The position numbers and the translations under genes are program-made. From Pyrrhosoma nymphula (Eukaryota > Arthropoda > Insecta > Odonata > Coenagrionidae), in assembly GCA_963573305.1 (NCBI GenBank), contig OY754329.1, forward strand, positions 145,091,266 to 145,155,265: a stretch of DNA of 64,000 nt, given 5' to 3'. Shown piece after piece: positions 46,441 through 59,559 of this stretch (its first letter is position 1; every line of letters begins with the position of its first letter). The notes beneath the pieces are model-generated. The model ran no database searches and was not told where the DNA came from. It saw nothing but the letters and a program-made list of their open reading frames with translations.

Positions 46441-49400
46441 TTTTCCGTTATTTATGTTTCCTTTCGATGCTATCGGACGTCCGGTGAACCGGTCTCATTC
46501 GAAATTTTTACTTTTCAAATGTCTTGTATCGTGACTTTTTTTTAAATTTTATTGAAATGTATAGTTATGACTTCCTATTGCCTTGATTGAATTTATCCTT
46601 TTCGTTTAGATTTTTCTTCTTCAATCGTGTGGAACGGTGTGATGGAAATAGTTTTACGAAATGAGTGGATAAAAAGTTTCGTAATTTTCCAAAAATAAGA
46701 ACAGTTTTTATTACGACTCGGGTTTCGATCTATCCAAAAAAATTAAATTCCTCGCTGTGTATCCGGAATCTTTTGAAAAAGTTTAAGGTCTCTAATGAAG
46801 GAAATAATTCATATTGGAATGTGTTTCGCAGCGTAGAAAATAACGAAATGATTAAGAAGCATATTGGTCAGGACAGGTGCTCAAGTTGAGGAGAAGTGCA
46901 TGAGGATTTCAGAACATTGTCATCACTAACTTATCTCTGATAATTACTACTCTGTGTGTGAGTGTTATCGGTAACTAACTTGGTGAAAAGCCAAGGGCCA
47001 CACAATTCTATTCTAGAATTTTTTTGATCGCTGGGTCATCGATCATTAGTTTTGACTCCCTGCATAGCATCTCCCTCTGTACCTCTGCTCAGTCTTTATT
47101 TCCACGGAAAATTAAACTTTATAGATTGACCCAACTTATCATTTTCGCCCGTGCTTGAGCAGTCTATTCACGCTCGTGACTCACTCAGGCACGTCTGAGC
47201 CGTTCATGTTATAATCTTAAATGTCTGTGTGCTGATGATTTTCTGTATGTTGCGATATTTACCTCTTTCTGTTTCCCTGTCATGTACTTCTACGTATTTT
47301 GAAAACAAAATATCCTCATTTTGATGCTTGACATTGGGGATTGTTAGCACTTTTTTGATGCTTGACTTTGATGTGTCTTAGTGTTTTGATGCGACATTCA
47401 CGCAATTTTATATGTATTTTAGTCGATAATAACGCGTAGGGCACCGTTAACTTTTTTCTGGCGCTCACTTAAAAAAACACCGGTTGCTTTCATTTAATGC
47501 CGATACCAAAAGGAGTCTTCTGCTATGGTACGGTAATAATCTTAGATCAGGAAACAGAATACTTAAACCTTGCGATTCGCTATTATGTTCAAGTCCTCAG
47601 TTACTTGGTGATTGAAGATCTCTTTTCGTTCACTGTAAAGTAGCGAGTGGATTTATCACTTAAAGGCATTTTTGTGAATATTGGACGTAGGCTGCAGTTT
47701 TTCCCTTAGAGATAAAGATTTTCTTACTGAAAATGTGACGGAACGAAGAAAGAACTGTTACGGAAGCCATTCTCTTTCGACATTGGGTTACTTATTCATA
47801 CTGCTTGACACGTGAAGAGGCCACTTACGATATTAAAAAAAACAGTGGAAGATTAGGCTTTAGTAATACTATTCTGCTCACGCACTTAAATTGGCGGAGA
47901 AATGAAGGGTTTTTGATAAAAGTTTCCCTAGAGTTGTCTCGAAGACTCGGGGAGTTTCTTTTTCAACGTTATTTTCAGAATTTTATTTAGAATTCAATTC
48001 TAGCACTATCTAAGATTAAGATGTATGCAAACTGAGCTAATTATCTTCTAGACAAAATGGTTTTGTTAAATATTTTTTTGCCCAATATGCCATTAGGGAT
48101 TAGTATTATACTGCCATAATCAGCCTTTCTTAATTAGAAATTTAGTAGTCTTTCGCAATAGAACACGTATGTGGGCGCTAAAATATTTTTTCAGTCATTG
48201 AAAGTGTCTGCTTTAGTCTAGCCAGGGGACTTCCTATTAAGTTAAATTATTTTAATCCTACTTTCCCAGTGAAGCTAACTTTGTTACTGCTCTCAGCGGT
48301 GAATGCGAACAGCTATTATTAAGCTCCCAACTACACATAATTTTGTTGGAGATGTTGAGTCTTTGAGTGACATTTGATCTCCAGAGGAATCGGAAGCGTA
48401 GCTGCAGAGGAGAGCGCACCCTGCGCTTGTTCCTCTCATTAATTAACGATCCTTTACGGTATTCCCTCGGAGCACCTTCCATGCTATTGCGATATTACGT
48501 AGAAGAACATGTCATCAAAGGGATTAATTTTTTTCTGCTCTTAGGTAACCAGGGAGACAAAAAAAATTTCAACACCTTCTGTTATACATCCCATAAAATT
48601 CCGCCAGGGAACCCCGTCTCAAGCCGTTAATTCTTTTCGCATGTAGGTCACTCGTAGCATCGAGACTCGTGCCTGCCCTGGCATGGGGAAGACGTCGCGA
48701 AGCGTTAATTGTGAGTTATTTAATGGGAAATTCCCTCGCGTGGTGTTAGATCAAGATTACCTCGTTAAGATTCTTCGCAATAAAGCGAAGTCGTTTTGTG
48801 GTTCGTTTTCTTCTTCCCTGCAAATCGCATGAGCCTTCCTGCTCGTGTCTTCCATCCTCAAGTGTCGCGGCTATTCAAATTTGCACGTATTAAATTCTTT
48901 TTGCATAATTTAATGGCATTCATCCAGGAAAATAAGTCGATTGATTGGCGTTGGAAGTTAAACGTGAAGGAAATTTTGTCGAGGATTCTACCTGTGAGCG
49001 AATATTTAGGCGATTTTGGGTACAATTCTCCGTTTTGGTCTGTAATTGCCTTCAATAGAAACCATATTAAATGTCACTTAGCATTATCTTGGCCTGATAG
49101 TTTCTTATCTGATGAAATTTAATCACTATTTAAATGGGCGTAAAACATTCAGAGGTGACGAGAAATGGTTGAGAACGGCTTTCATTGGTAGATCTGTATG
49201 CTGCATTGTTTGTCTATCCTCGCTATTTGAGCCGAAAAGTGGCTGTTTTGTTTCATGCTGCAAATTTGAATAACTATTCGGATGCCTAAAATCAGTAGCC
49301 GTTATCGTGCTACGGAACTTGAGATACCACGTTGAAATGCACAAAAGTATTACTTGCTGAGTATACATAAAGTATCGCCGTGGAAAATGCTCCTGGATGA

Positions 49401-50380
49401 ATTTCTCCTGTACATATTAGATTGATGCTTTCTAATCAGCCATTTCCATTTTCTCGTTACCACTTAGGTGTGCAATGCAGTGTTTAACGATATATTAATG
49501 CTCGATTTCCTGTTGCTTGCAGTTATACGACTGTTTTAAAGTGTATAAAATTAGTGGATGTTTTCTTGATGGAGTTCCCAATTCAGGGCCTCTAAGACAC
49601 TTTGAGAATTTGTCGGTGTATTGTGCCATCCATGTTAATCAGTGTTGACACATGGAGCTCTTTGGCCTTACCAAAGGGCACGATGTCCCAAATGTGGAAA
49701 TTCCTGATGTCCCTGGGTTCCGAAAGGGAGTGCCCAGGTAACGATTCCGAGCCTTAGCGTTTGTGAAAATGTAATGGAGTCGTGTTGGAGATATTAAGGG
49801 TTAAAATCGAGTATTCGAGATTGTGGCGCGGACAGTAGGCATTCGCTCAATAGATGATGTATGGCTTCCTCATCCTCTGCGCATCATCTGCAACTCGGTG
49901 TATCTTCAATTTCCACGTTGTTCCAGGCGCTTCTTCACTCTATTTCTTCCTTCCGTTCCTTCCTTTTTTCTCAGTTTTATTCAGTTTAATGATACGGTTT
50001 TTATAGTTTAAGGTTTCGTGCACATTTTTATTGTTCTATCGCGTTACTTGAAGGCAAAATGTTGCGAAGGCGGAGAAGAGAGGAAATTATAAGCAGTTGG
50101 ACGGGGTGAAGAGAAGTATGATGAATACTGAGATAAAGAGAATTATATGTTTGGACAGAAATGTTTGATGTTTTGAGTTTTGGTTTGAGAAGCAGAGCAG
50201 TAATGATTCATCTTAACCTACCCTAACCGGTTGACTACTAATAATTATATGATTTTATCTATTCACATGGAGTTGTAACGACTGTATAGATATGACATTG
50301 TGACGGAATTTAATCGTAGGGAATAAGGAATGAGACGAGGATGAATTCATTCACGTAATTTCATGAGAGAGATGGGTTCG
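46441..50380. other. AT-rich DNA without a supported gene
   Basis: No gene is visible. TTTTGATGC recurs at 47319, 47353 and 47384 (a degenerate repeat of about 32 bp). A lone B-box-like word, GTTCAAGTCC, lies near 47590. The frame at 48796-49122 (+, 108 codons) is unrecognised. Confidence 0.45.
48518..48552 (+). promoter_or_regulatory. Weaker candidate recursive splice site (TAG|GTAACC)
   Basis: TTTTTTTCTGCTCTTAG ends with AG at 48543-48544 and is followed directly by GTAACC. A branch-like GATTAAT lies about 20 bases upstream. The donor lacks the consensus G at position +5, so it is clearly weaker than those at 2982 and 40171. Confidence 0.25.
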
Positions 50381-50948
50381 GCGGATTGGTCTCGCCGACT
50401 ACCTTTCGGTTTGCTAATCGTCAATCGGTGCCCGTGCTGTTGAATCAAGGCTTCGTGCTGATGTCGCCTCGATTTTTTTTTTGGGTCGTCTGTGTCATCG
50501 GGAGCAAGTGCCCGAACTCATTGGTCCCCCAAATTTCCCGTCATTCGCGTAGCCGAGCGTGGACCTTTCCCCACATCCTCTCACGGCTGAATCAGCAGGA
50601 GCAACTCCCGTCCCCCCTCGTGTCGCCCGCCCTTCCCTTGTACGACTACGGACCCGCCTCCGCGCTACTCTCGATTTCGTCCGGCCCACCTATTTCCGTA
50701 CCCACGGCCACTCTCTGCCGCCGTACAACCAGGAACGGCGCCCCGTTCTCCGGCGCGATTCCCTGCATTGTGTCCCGTGCATCTCTCCGCCCAGTCCTTT
50801 CCCTTTCCGCTGGCATGGGTCGCGAGCGGGTTTTGAAGGTGGGTCGGGCCTGGCTGGTGGAACAGCCGTGCTGTGCGGAAATGCAGGCCTTGCTTTCTTC
50901 CTTTCTCAAGCCCGTGTCCCTTGGTCAAAATGTTTGACCAAACATTTT
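50381..50948. other. GC- and CpG-rich islet, open on both strands
   Basis: This is among the most GC-rich non-transposon stretches here. Open frames cover it on both strands, including 50386-50937 (+, 183 codons), 50559-50963 (+) and 50646-50909 (-). Mutually overlapping frames in a CpG islet are expected by chance, and none has a recognisable domain. A perfect hairpin AAAATGTTTG-AC-CAAACATTTT ends the islet (50927-50948). It could be an unmethylated CpG island acting as a regulatory element or alternative promoter. Confidence 0.3.
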
Positions 50949-53282
50949 ACCAAACCAGCTTGAGTATCGTGTGAGGAGCAGAATTTGTCGAAATTGTAGT
51001 TTGATTCCATGACTTTCATTGATTTATTGATCAATGATTCAGAATCAATGTACATTTTCTTCGATTTCTGTCCATTACACGATACTCACACCCTATTGGT
51101 GTTATTTTTTGTTAATCATTTTGACGGTGGGACATAGGCTTCACACTCATTATCCTTCTGTAGTTTTGTTCTCCATTTTCCTTCCGAACCTTTGACGACT
51201 AGATCATTTCAGGAAACGCTCTGTCCCTCCCTGGCTGCCGATTTTGTGATTGTCATTTAGACTTGCCACGTACGAGTTTCTTAGTTGGGCCACTGAGATA
51301 CTTGGTGAATATTCTCAATTGCTTCCTGCCAAAAAAGTATATTTTTAGCTGTATATATATAGGCATCTTTGATAGCAATTTATCGAAATAATCCTGTGTA
51401 TCACAGGGATTTTTACTCCTCTGCCTGATTTAGCTCGTTTTTAGTATATTCGTTTTTTTACCACGCATGCCTAAGTGATGATGTTGTGATTTAAGTGAGG
51501 ATTGACTTGTAAATGTAGTTTAAATTTAACAAAACTTAGGAAATCGTCGCTTCGTCGTCTGAAAATATATATAGTTTCAATAATGAAAGAAATTAAAAAT
51601 CTAGTTAGTAGTCATGCAGAATTGGAGAACCTGGTTATACAAGGTGGATGCCATTGATCTATGCCTGTATAATTTACCATAAAGCATATTCAGGTTCCTC
51701 CGTTCATAAATGCATACTTTGAGTTATTTGAATGTTTGAAAAAAAAATTGCTTGTATTTCTCTGGTGAACCCCAATTTAGATAGCTTGGACTATGAACGT
51801 ACACGCACAAATTCCCTCGCCGGTGGAAAAAATATTTGCTGGAATTGGAATTCTGGGAATGCTTTCGGTCTTGGACCTTGGCTTTGAAGTGCGGACGCTG
51901 ATCATTCGTCGCGCATGCCGGGGATGGAGCCGTGTGCCGTGGTTACTTGGCTAACTGAGCGCGGAGCTGGCTTTCGGAGAGCCCGTGGCCTCCCAAGTCG
52001 TGGCCTATCTGCGCTTAAGGGGGAACCTTGTTTTGGCGGCCCTAAGATACTTCATGTTTTTGGATTTTTATCAACTTAAATGAAAGTTATTAGTTCAAAG
52101 ACTTTTGGATCTATTCAATGACACAATGAAAGGTGAGCATCAATGTTTGTGTAAAATTTTATTGTTTTTTTATTAAAATCAATCGTTAGTTTTCGCATTT
52201 GGTAACATATATTTTCAAGTAAAATTTTCCGAAAAAAATAGTTTGGAAAGATAGTTTTTTCTGTTGAAAATCGCTCGGGTTTTCCTCCGGATCACGTTCT
52301 CCATTTCCACCGAAGTTTCGAAAGGCGACTGGCCCATCGTCATTAGGGATTATGGAATCTAATGGAGAATCTGACCCGTTTGAAAACCCGAGAGATTTTT
52401 AACCGTAGGATTCGCCGAGAAAGCGTAAAATCAAGTATCAATAACCTCCGTAAGATTTTTTTTGTTCATGTCAAACTGAGGACACGTGTTCATCTGTAAA
52501 CTGCCGGAATATGAATTAAATGAAATTTAATTTATTTTACGGTGGAATCAACTTAAGGAGACACTGTCACGAAATTTCCTCTCCCATTCTCCCGCCATAG
52601 CTCCTCCTCTCCGATTAGTTCGGCGAGGGGGAATCCTCCGCCCACGGCTTCCTTCACTCGCGCTCTATTTTCGTCCCCGCCCCTCTCCGCTCCCGTCCTT
52701 TTTTCGTCTAGGGAGAAGAGAGGAGATGGCTCCCTATGTTTAGAACACTCACGGTGGTAGGGTCGGAATCGGAGAACGGTGGCGGTGGTTGTGAGGGTAA
52801 TGTGGGAGTAGAGTGCACCGCCACCCACTTGTTCGGGTCTCCCTTCCTTGCCGTCGCGGGGATTTTGATGGGTTGCAAATGGCTTCTCGCGCGAAGTTTT
52901 ATGCGATCTCTGCCGCGGGGGCGTGTCTGGGCCGAGCGGCTCGGACAATTAAGCGCCGGCCATTATAACGACGTGGGCGGCGGAGCTCCTCCTTCTCTCC
53001 GACTTTCCCAGCCGGCCGGTCTGGAGTGTGGGCGGGTGATTAAGTGATTGGGCGGTGGGTTTCTCGGTGACGCGCGATTTTATCGACCATTTTTGTGATC
53101 CATACGTGGTTGAATTGTTAAATGAATGTTTTGTCAATTTGTTCGTCTTCGTATCACCTTTTGGAAAAAAGTGTTAGCCTAATTGACGATAATGCGCCCC
53201 AAAACTTAGTTTGTAAATCAGAGAAGATTAGCAGACTAGGAGAGATAAACTGTCGAACAGATGAGTACTAGAATTCATTCTT
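50949..53282. other. AT-rich DNA and CpG-rich islets
   Basis: No gene is supported. CpG-richer islets lie at 51840-52040, 52260-52420 and 52560-53100. The last has open frames of 103-131 codons on opposite strands that overlap and are not recognised. Confidence 0.5.
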
Positions 53283-53614
53283 CCGGGGAATCAGGTTGGT
53301 GCGGTGATTAGAATACTAGCGTTCTTTTACGAGAGCCCGGGTTCGAACTCCGGTATTGGCGGAGGTTTTTCAATCGAGTCCGGATCTCTACTTGGGTGCC
53401 ATGTGAAGATGCATTCTAAAAAAGGTTTCCGTCCTTTGGATGGGACATTAAACTGTGGCCCATTGATGCCTTACGTTATGAGAAGGCTAATTCCGTCGCC
53501 AGGGTTGTCTTAATCCTTTACCCTAATAGTCCTACCCCTACCAATCCACCCTCCAATTTTTAATTGCGCAAATTACCTCAGGTGTCGGTAGCCTCCCCCT
53601 AATAACCAACGAAT
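53283..53614 (+). repeat. tRNA-derived SINE, family A (copy 3, fullest)
   Basis: The head CAGGTTGGTGCGGTG is followed by AGAATACTAGCG, CGAGAGCCC and the B box GGTTCGAACTC (53340-53350). The body has GGTGCCATGTGAAGATG, then TCCGTCCTTTGGATGGGAC and ATTAAACTGTGGCCC, then GATGCCTTACGTTATGAGAA and GGCTAATTCCGTCGCCAGGG. The end is GTGTCGGTAGCCTCCCCC then TAATAACCAACG. The GGATGGGACATTAAAC core is of a type found in several invertebrate tRNA-SINEs. The copy is the best reference for the other three. Confidence 0.88.
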
Positions 53615-56600
53615 CATCCCTCCCACTCACTATTCACAACTGTAATAAACACAGCGAGGCACAATTATTACCTTCACCGAAACCACACCTCACTTTTAGT
53701 CCTTCCTCTCTCGCGGAATTCCCTTTTCCAATTCTCCTTCCTTTTCATGGTTGGTCCCTTTACACCCCCTGCCACTTACCCTTGCGGCGCGGCGGCTCGT
53801 ATGGTTGTCCGAAGTGGCATATTTAGATATTACGGAATCTTACCTTTCCTCGCACTTTTTCCATAGATCATCTAGCGCTCCTAAATAAGCTTGTGTAGAC
53901 GTAACATGGGACGTGGAACTATTGTCTCTCTGCGTAACATATCATTATCGTGAAAAGCTAACATCAGTCATTCCTCACGCATGCCCGAAAGCCGTGTGCT
54001 AAGAGAAATTAGCCGTACTTAACCCGAGCGCAGAGTGCGAAAGTGTGTTTCTTGCTTCGTGAAATATCGATGAAATAGAACAAGATGAATCACGTAATCC
54101 TATTTTCATTCCTGCCTATTGGCACGGCAGTAACATGAATTGAAATTTTCTTATTCCGGTTTAGGTGACACTTCAGTTGGCTCCAGAGAACAATCAGCCA
54201 TTTCTGAACTAAAATCTAATAGTAATCCCCAAAAAATGTGGATAATTATTTACTGTTTTTCTTGTACTTTGCCTTTTTTTGTTCTCTTCAGCTAAGGCAT
54301 ATTATCAGTGAAGTCTGTACTTGCATTTAAACGAATAAAATTAGTACTTATCCTGTCGTAGCATAAGAATGGTAGTTGCAATTCTTTCCTTGCGGTAAAT
54401 AATAGTAGAAATTTCCAACGATATATTTTTGGTGGAAAATTTGATGAACTGAAGTACAAAATAGATTATGAAATGGGTGTACGCTGTTGAAACGTAACGC
54501 TAGGGAAGGTTTGTACAGTAAAAATGTTCATTCAAACCCATCTAAACGGCAGAAACAATCGAACTGAAGAATTGTCAAATATTTTGAAAAACGTGGATTG
54601 AATATGTCAGCTGAGTAGGAGGTTTCATTCCCATTTTTAAATGGTACAGGTAGTTAATTTTTTCTACGTACCGAGTGAAGTTGCGTAATAGCTTTGAGAG
54701 CTTAAGCTGTGGTTGTTTTCTGCAGAGGTCAGTTACTGCCAAAAATCAAGAGGTTTTAGCCCCTACGATTGATTGTATCGATTAGGTGTTTGACTCGTTC
54801 TAATGTCGTTTCGAAACTTGAAGACCATTATAATGTCGTCATCTTCCTCTTCTTCGTTCTACGTGGCTGTGTCGGAAGGCCCATGTTCGTGCAATCAGCG
54901 GGAATCCATCGCTTCGCGTGGATGGATTTAAATCGGCGATGCTCATATCTCCCTCTCGGGTGACGGTATGGCGTGATTGGTCTGTAGCTCTCGAAGGAAT
55001 CTCTATTAAAAGCCGTCATGTTTTTATTACTGACGCTCGGGTCAACAAACTTGCGTGACTCTTTCAATCCTGCCTCATTACATTTAATGGGAAATTCGTG
55101 GGATAAGTTAGTCAAAATGTCCATCGTAAATAATGGAAACGCTTCTTTGAAAGGCGTTTTCACCGCGTGAGCTTCCATCATAGGAGCGTAGTAAGAAGGC
55201 ATGTGAGATTCTTGACTAAGATTATCATTTCACATATCATGTCTTCAAGCGTGTTAATAATTTTCACCGGTGTCAAGAAACTTATTCGCTGCCAATCGGT
55301 GGAGCCTGTACGCTGTGGATTTTTACTTTTCACTATTTTTTTTTAGGTTTTTCAATCGGTGGATCTGGAGGAAACGGTAAATGTTAGCTCATACCCTACG
55401 GCGTGAGAGAATTAGATTTTCTGATCGGGAGCTTGTGGATTTTTCTAATTTTTCAATTTAAAAAGGAGAAAAGAATCGCTCTTTCGTAAGGGGTGCGCAA
55501 GTATGTCTCCATTCGCCGCCTACGGGTGTATAGCGGTGGAAGCCACTTTAAAAGAATTCAACTTTTATTTCCTTGCAAGATTTTCATGCTCCATTGCGGG
55601 ATCAACTTCCAGTGACCCAACATTTTTCACCTCACGCTCAAAGGGTCTGGGGGGAGTGTAAGTATTTTGGGGAGGTCGGGTTCCCACTTTTAAGAGATTC
55701 GATAAGAATTGTCCACCGGACACACCGCAGTTCCAGGCCGTAATGTCGCGGTCTCCTGCTGTGTCAGCGACCCCTTAACACCTCTTCCCTTCCCCATCTT
55801 CCCCCATCTCCTCACTCCCCCGTTCCACCCCTTACCCTCTCCCTTCTCCGTTCCGTGGTGCACGCGTCTTCGACAGCGTAGGGTCCCAAGTCGTGCGCCG
55901 ACTCCGAAGATCCGTGATTCTTATCGTCAATAAGCCCTTGCGGTCTGTGTCCGAGTGCTACGTGGGGGAGAGGTTGTCCGCCTTTTTGTACCTCTTTTTC
56001 TTTCGACTCTTTTGTGGACTCCACCTACCCTTATCCTCCCTCTCTTTCGTGAACTGGACGCTCAGTTCTTTATATTCTCCTCCTCTTTCTGACTCTCTTG
56101 CTCTCTGCGTTCCGATCGCATGCCTCATGCCGGAAAGAAATTCTTCTTCTGAGCCACCTTGTTCTTTTTCGCCGCCTTGTTGTGTGGTCGGTGGGGTGGT
56201 GGAGTGCTGGCTTGCACATCATTCTCCATTCCCCTCCCTCTTACGTGCACGACACCGTCCTCTACCCCTTTCCGCATGCTGCTAATTCTTTCGCGGACAA
56301 CCGTCCCGCTCTTTTAAAAGGTGGTAAATCTTTTTCGTCCGTGGAAAAAGGGGTCCCGGTGTCACTTCATACTTTCCACTCCCCCTTAACCCCCCAATAC
56401 GGATTTGCTTTACACGCTGCTCGCACTGATTCACTTATTATTCTCTTTTTCTTCTTGTTTCTAGACGGTCGGTCGGTCGGTCGACGACCTTTTAGCGAGT
56501 GGTAAGGGTTAAGTTTCCTGGTATGAGTTAACGAACTTATTGAGATCGCGTATTTCGTTAAGAGCGTCATAGAGGCACGTATACATTTTGAGATCCCGTT

Positions 56601-59559
56601 TGCATTTTTCCGACTTTTCATTGAAATCAACCCAGGTTTGTTGCTCATGAGTTTTTTTTTAACTCACGTACGAAATTATTTGGAGCATAAGTGAAAAGTC
56701 TTTGAAAATTTGCAATTTACGTGCACGTCTAACAAGGCATATCGTTTTACGTTTTGCAATTTTTCCTTGAGGTCAATCAGTGTGTGCTTTTGAAAATAGC
56801 AATATTGATTTAAATTCCAAACATTCCTCCTCCTGTAGTACCTGTGCATTTTCGTAGTCGCGCACAGATCGATCAATCTTCTCTGACGGCGTAGCTTATC
56901 GCACTGCGTTGAAGGTAATATGTCGACTTAACTTTTGAACTTAATTATAAATAATTTTCTGCAGTTTTTCTGTTTTAGGGTCTCGCGGATGTGGATCGAA
57001 ATCATTATGAAGTGTATACATTGGATACAATTTAAATTGTTTTGTGCATTGATGGAAGGAGTTATATTCGGATTGATATGTATGTCTAGGTAGACCAATG
57101 AGTTCCTTGAATTGTGAATTAAATTGGTAGAATATGCGACTAGAAAAGATACTACTTTCTTTGCGTCAGTGTTAAGCTGAACGGGAAAAAACGTGTAGAA
57201 GAGAAGTGATACACTCCCTCAGAGGATAACCTGCTTTTCGGAAGCCTTTACATGTGGAAATCAATAATTATGTGCACAGAATCTAATGATAAATGCTTTT
57301 TCCTTCCATTCATTTGATTTTTTTCAACAGATGTGTGAGAGAATCACGTCGTTTAACGATGAGTGTTTTGAAAACCTACGCATGTAAGATTTGTTTACGT
57401 TGAGGTGTTTACGTTGTTTTTTTTACTTTTTAATGTAATGATATTTTGGCTTTACAAAGGCTTTTATAAAGGCTTTTACTTCGTGTTTCGTCTTCATTTA
57501 CTTGTATTATGTATTTATTTACTTTGCTATTTCGGTTATAACGTTACTCATTTTGTCATTTATCTTGTATCAACTGGTGGTTAACCTTCTTGCCTACGAA
57601 CGTGGAAACTGGTGGTTCAAATGCTTCTAAATACAGTTGAGATTACAATTGCCACATATGGGCACGGTTTAAATACGCTGTCATTCCAGATCAGCAGTAC
57701 GGAATAAAAACTTCTTCACCTCTGAAAAATACTGTGAGACTTAGGAACCCATCATTACGGTTTCTAATCATTCATGTCCATTGAACGACGCCCTCAAGTC
57801 GAGGATGAAATTAGTAATTAAATTTTACGGCAGCCGTCTCAAACGATGGCATAAGTCGGACTTCGGCCCGCTCCATATTTATGGATCTGTTGGTTTCTCA
57901 CAAAACGTTCGTCCCCCTGACATCTCAGGCGTTTTTTTCCACCCTTCAGGAAATCAAGACGAATATAGCGCGCGCGATACGGGAGCACCCTTTGAGGGAG
58001 GCGAGGGATCGCTTCGGGGAGGATGCTCATGGCCTGTGATCCTCTCTTCCCGTATCTCTTCCTCCCTCTTCCTTCCCTCCCAATTCTGGCCTCTTCATTC
58101 TCTATTTCTGCGTCTTTTCTCGTTTCACCTTCTTTCCTCGTTAGCTCTCCTCTTCCCTTCTCGGCCTCAACCCCTCTCTCCCACCGCACTCGTCCGCACG
58201 ATTTCTTTCGGCAAACCTTTCATTGTGTTGGTTTTTCTCATCCCGGGTGTTTTCCCGTCGAATCTTGACCTTAGTGAGCGAGGTGGCTGAATCCGAGTGA
58301 GTGGAGAGCCCTTGTTTTTGCAGGAATGGGCGTCGTTATTCACCCCTGTCCCAGCGCTCCTCTTGTCGGGAGACTGGATACTTTTCGAAAATGGACAGGG
58401 AACCTCGCAAATACAAAAGAATTTCGCCGTGGAGCAATGGAGGTAGTGGAGAGGAGACACTGCTGAGCCCTGGCTGGAGAACAGTGCTACCTCCACGTCA
58501 TCCCGTAGAAGAAGGTGTACGACAACCTCCTTGGTTATCACGAAAATGAAAAATCTTTGAAACATACATTTTCGAGAAATGATTGAATTGAGAGGTGAAG
58601 AACTCACTCTTCTCAGAGGGCATGACTCATTATTATAGAGTACTATAGCTTTGAAATTGGTCTATTTTTAGCGAAGTTAACGATTTTTTCTTTCCGGTAT
58701 AATATGTACCTAATTTACAAGCAAGCGTTTTCCCCATTCCTCCACCTTTTAAGCATCGATTGGTGAAAACAGGATTTTTTCGTCATCTTCCATGAAATCG
58801 TTGCGATGAAAACCCCAGCAGTCTGAAAACACCTTTCCTGGTGTAGTATGTATCCGCCCACCCTTATACCGTTATAGAGTCCCACCGTTATAGAGTCACA
58901 GAATAATTTTGAACCCCCAGTCATGTTTAAAAAATGCGAGATTTTGTCAGTTAAACCATGTTTCTTTTGCTTCCTATGGATTTTCTGAGGACATTTTTCT
59001 TTTCTTGTTCTGCTATTGACTATTGAGTTTTGGCTCCAATAAAAAAGATCCTTCTTTGGAAGTATTCTCGTCCCTGAGGTTGAAATATTATATGTACTTG
59101 CTTTTAGCTATCCTTAAAGATCCTTCCTTTGATCTCCGAAATTCATAGTTTTGATTTGATTTGCTTGGGAACAGCTCTTTATCTGCGAGGAGTTTATTCT
59201 CGTACGCCCCGGGCAGTGACCTGGAAAGTCACTATTGCGCCCTATTTCAAGTTCTCCGTTAAGTAACTTTGTGAGATTGAGTGATTCTTCTCTCTGAATT
59301 CTATTTAGAAGTAGTTAAGTTAAGACCAATAAATATCTACCTAATCGACCCACTACTTTTTAAAATTTAATGCTTGAAATTTCAGCTTAAACTGTGACAA
59401 ATGACAAACTTAGAAGGCCGATTATTTGTTTGTAGGTGCACGTCCCAAAAGAATCATTCCAGCTTGCTTTCTAATCTCCGACATTTATTATCACGGTTCT
59501 GTTTTTACTTGTTCATATTTTTAATGGGATTCAAATTTCAATTTTTGGTGTAACCCCTT
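53615..59559. other. AT-rich DNA with CpG/pyrimidine islets
   Basis: No gene is supported. C/T- and CpG-rich islets lie at 55700-56510 and 57780-58510. Four head-to-tail GGTC units lie at 56467-56482. ACCGTTATAGAGTC is repeated at 58868-58881 and 58885-58898. A possible acceptor-donor junction, GGTTTAG|GTGACA, lies near 54165. A tRNA-like pair of boxes (TGGTTAACC and TGGTTCAAATGC) lies at 57574-57627. A minus frame at 54828-55202 (124 codons) has mixed composition but no recognisable family. Confidence 0.5.

Noticed and set aside
50386..50937. 183-codon plus-strand open frame
   Set aside because: Both strands and several phases are open together in this CpG islet, as expected from few AT-rich stop codons. 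No family match is visible.
54150..54172. TTTCTTATTCCGGTTTAG|GTGACA as a recursive splice site
   Set aside because: The pyrimidine tract is interrupted and GTGACA is a weak donor; it is too close to chance to list as a feature.
55340..55356. Long T-run ending TTTTTAG|GTTTTT, as a recursive splice site
   Set aside because: The acceptor is good, but GTTTTT is not a usable donor.
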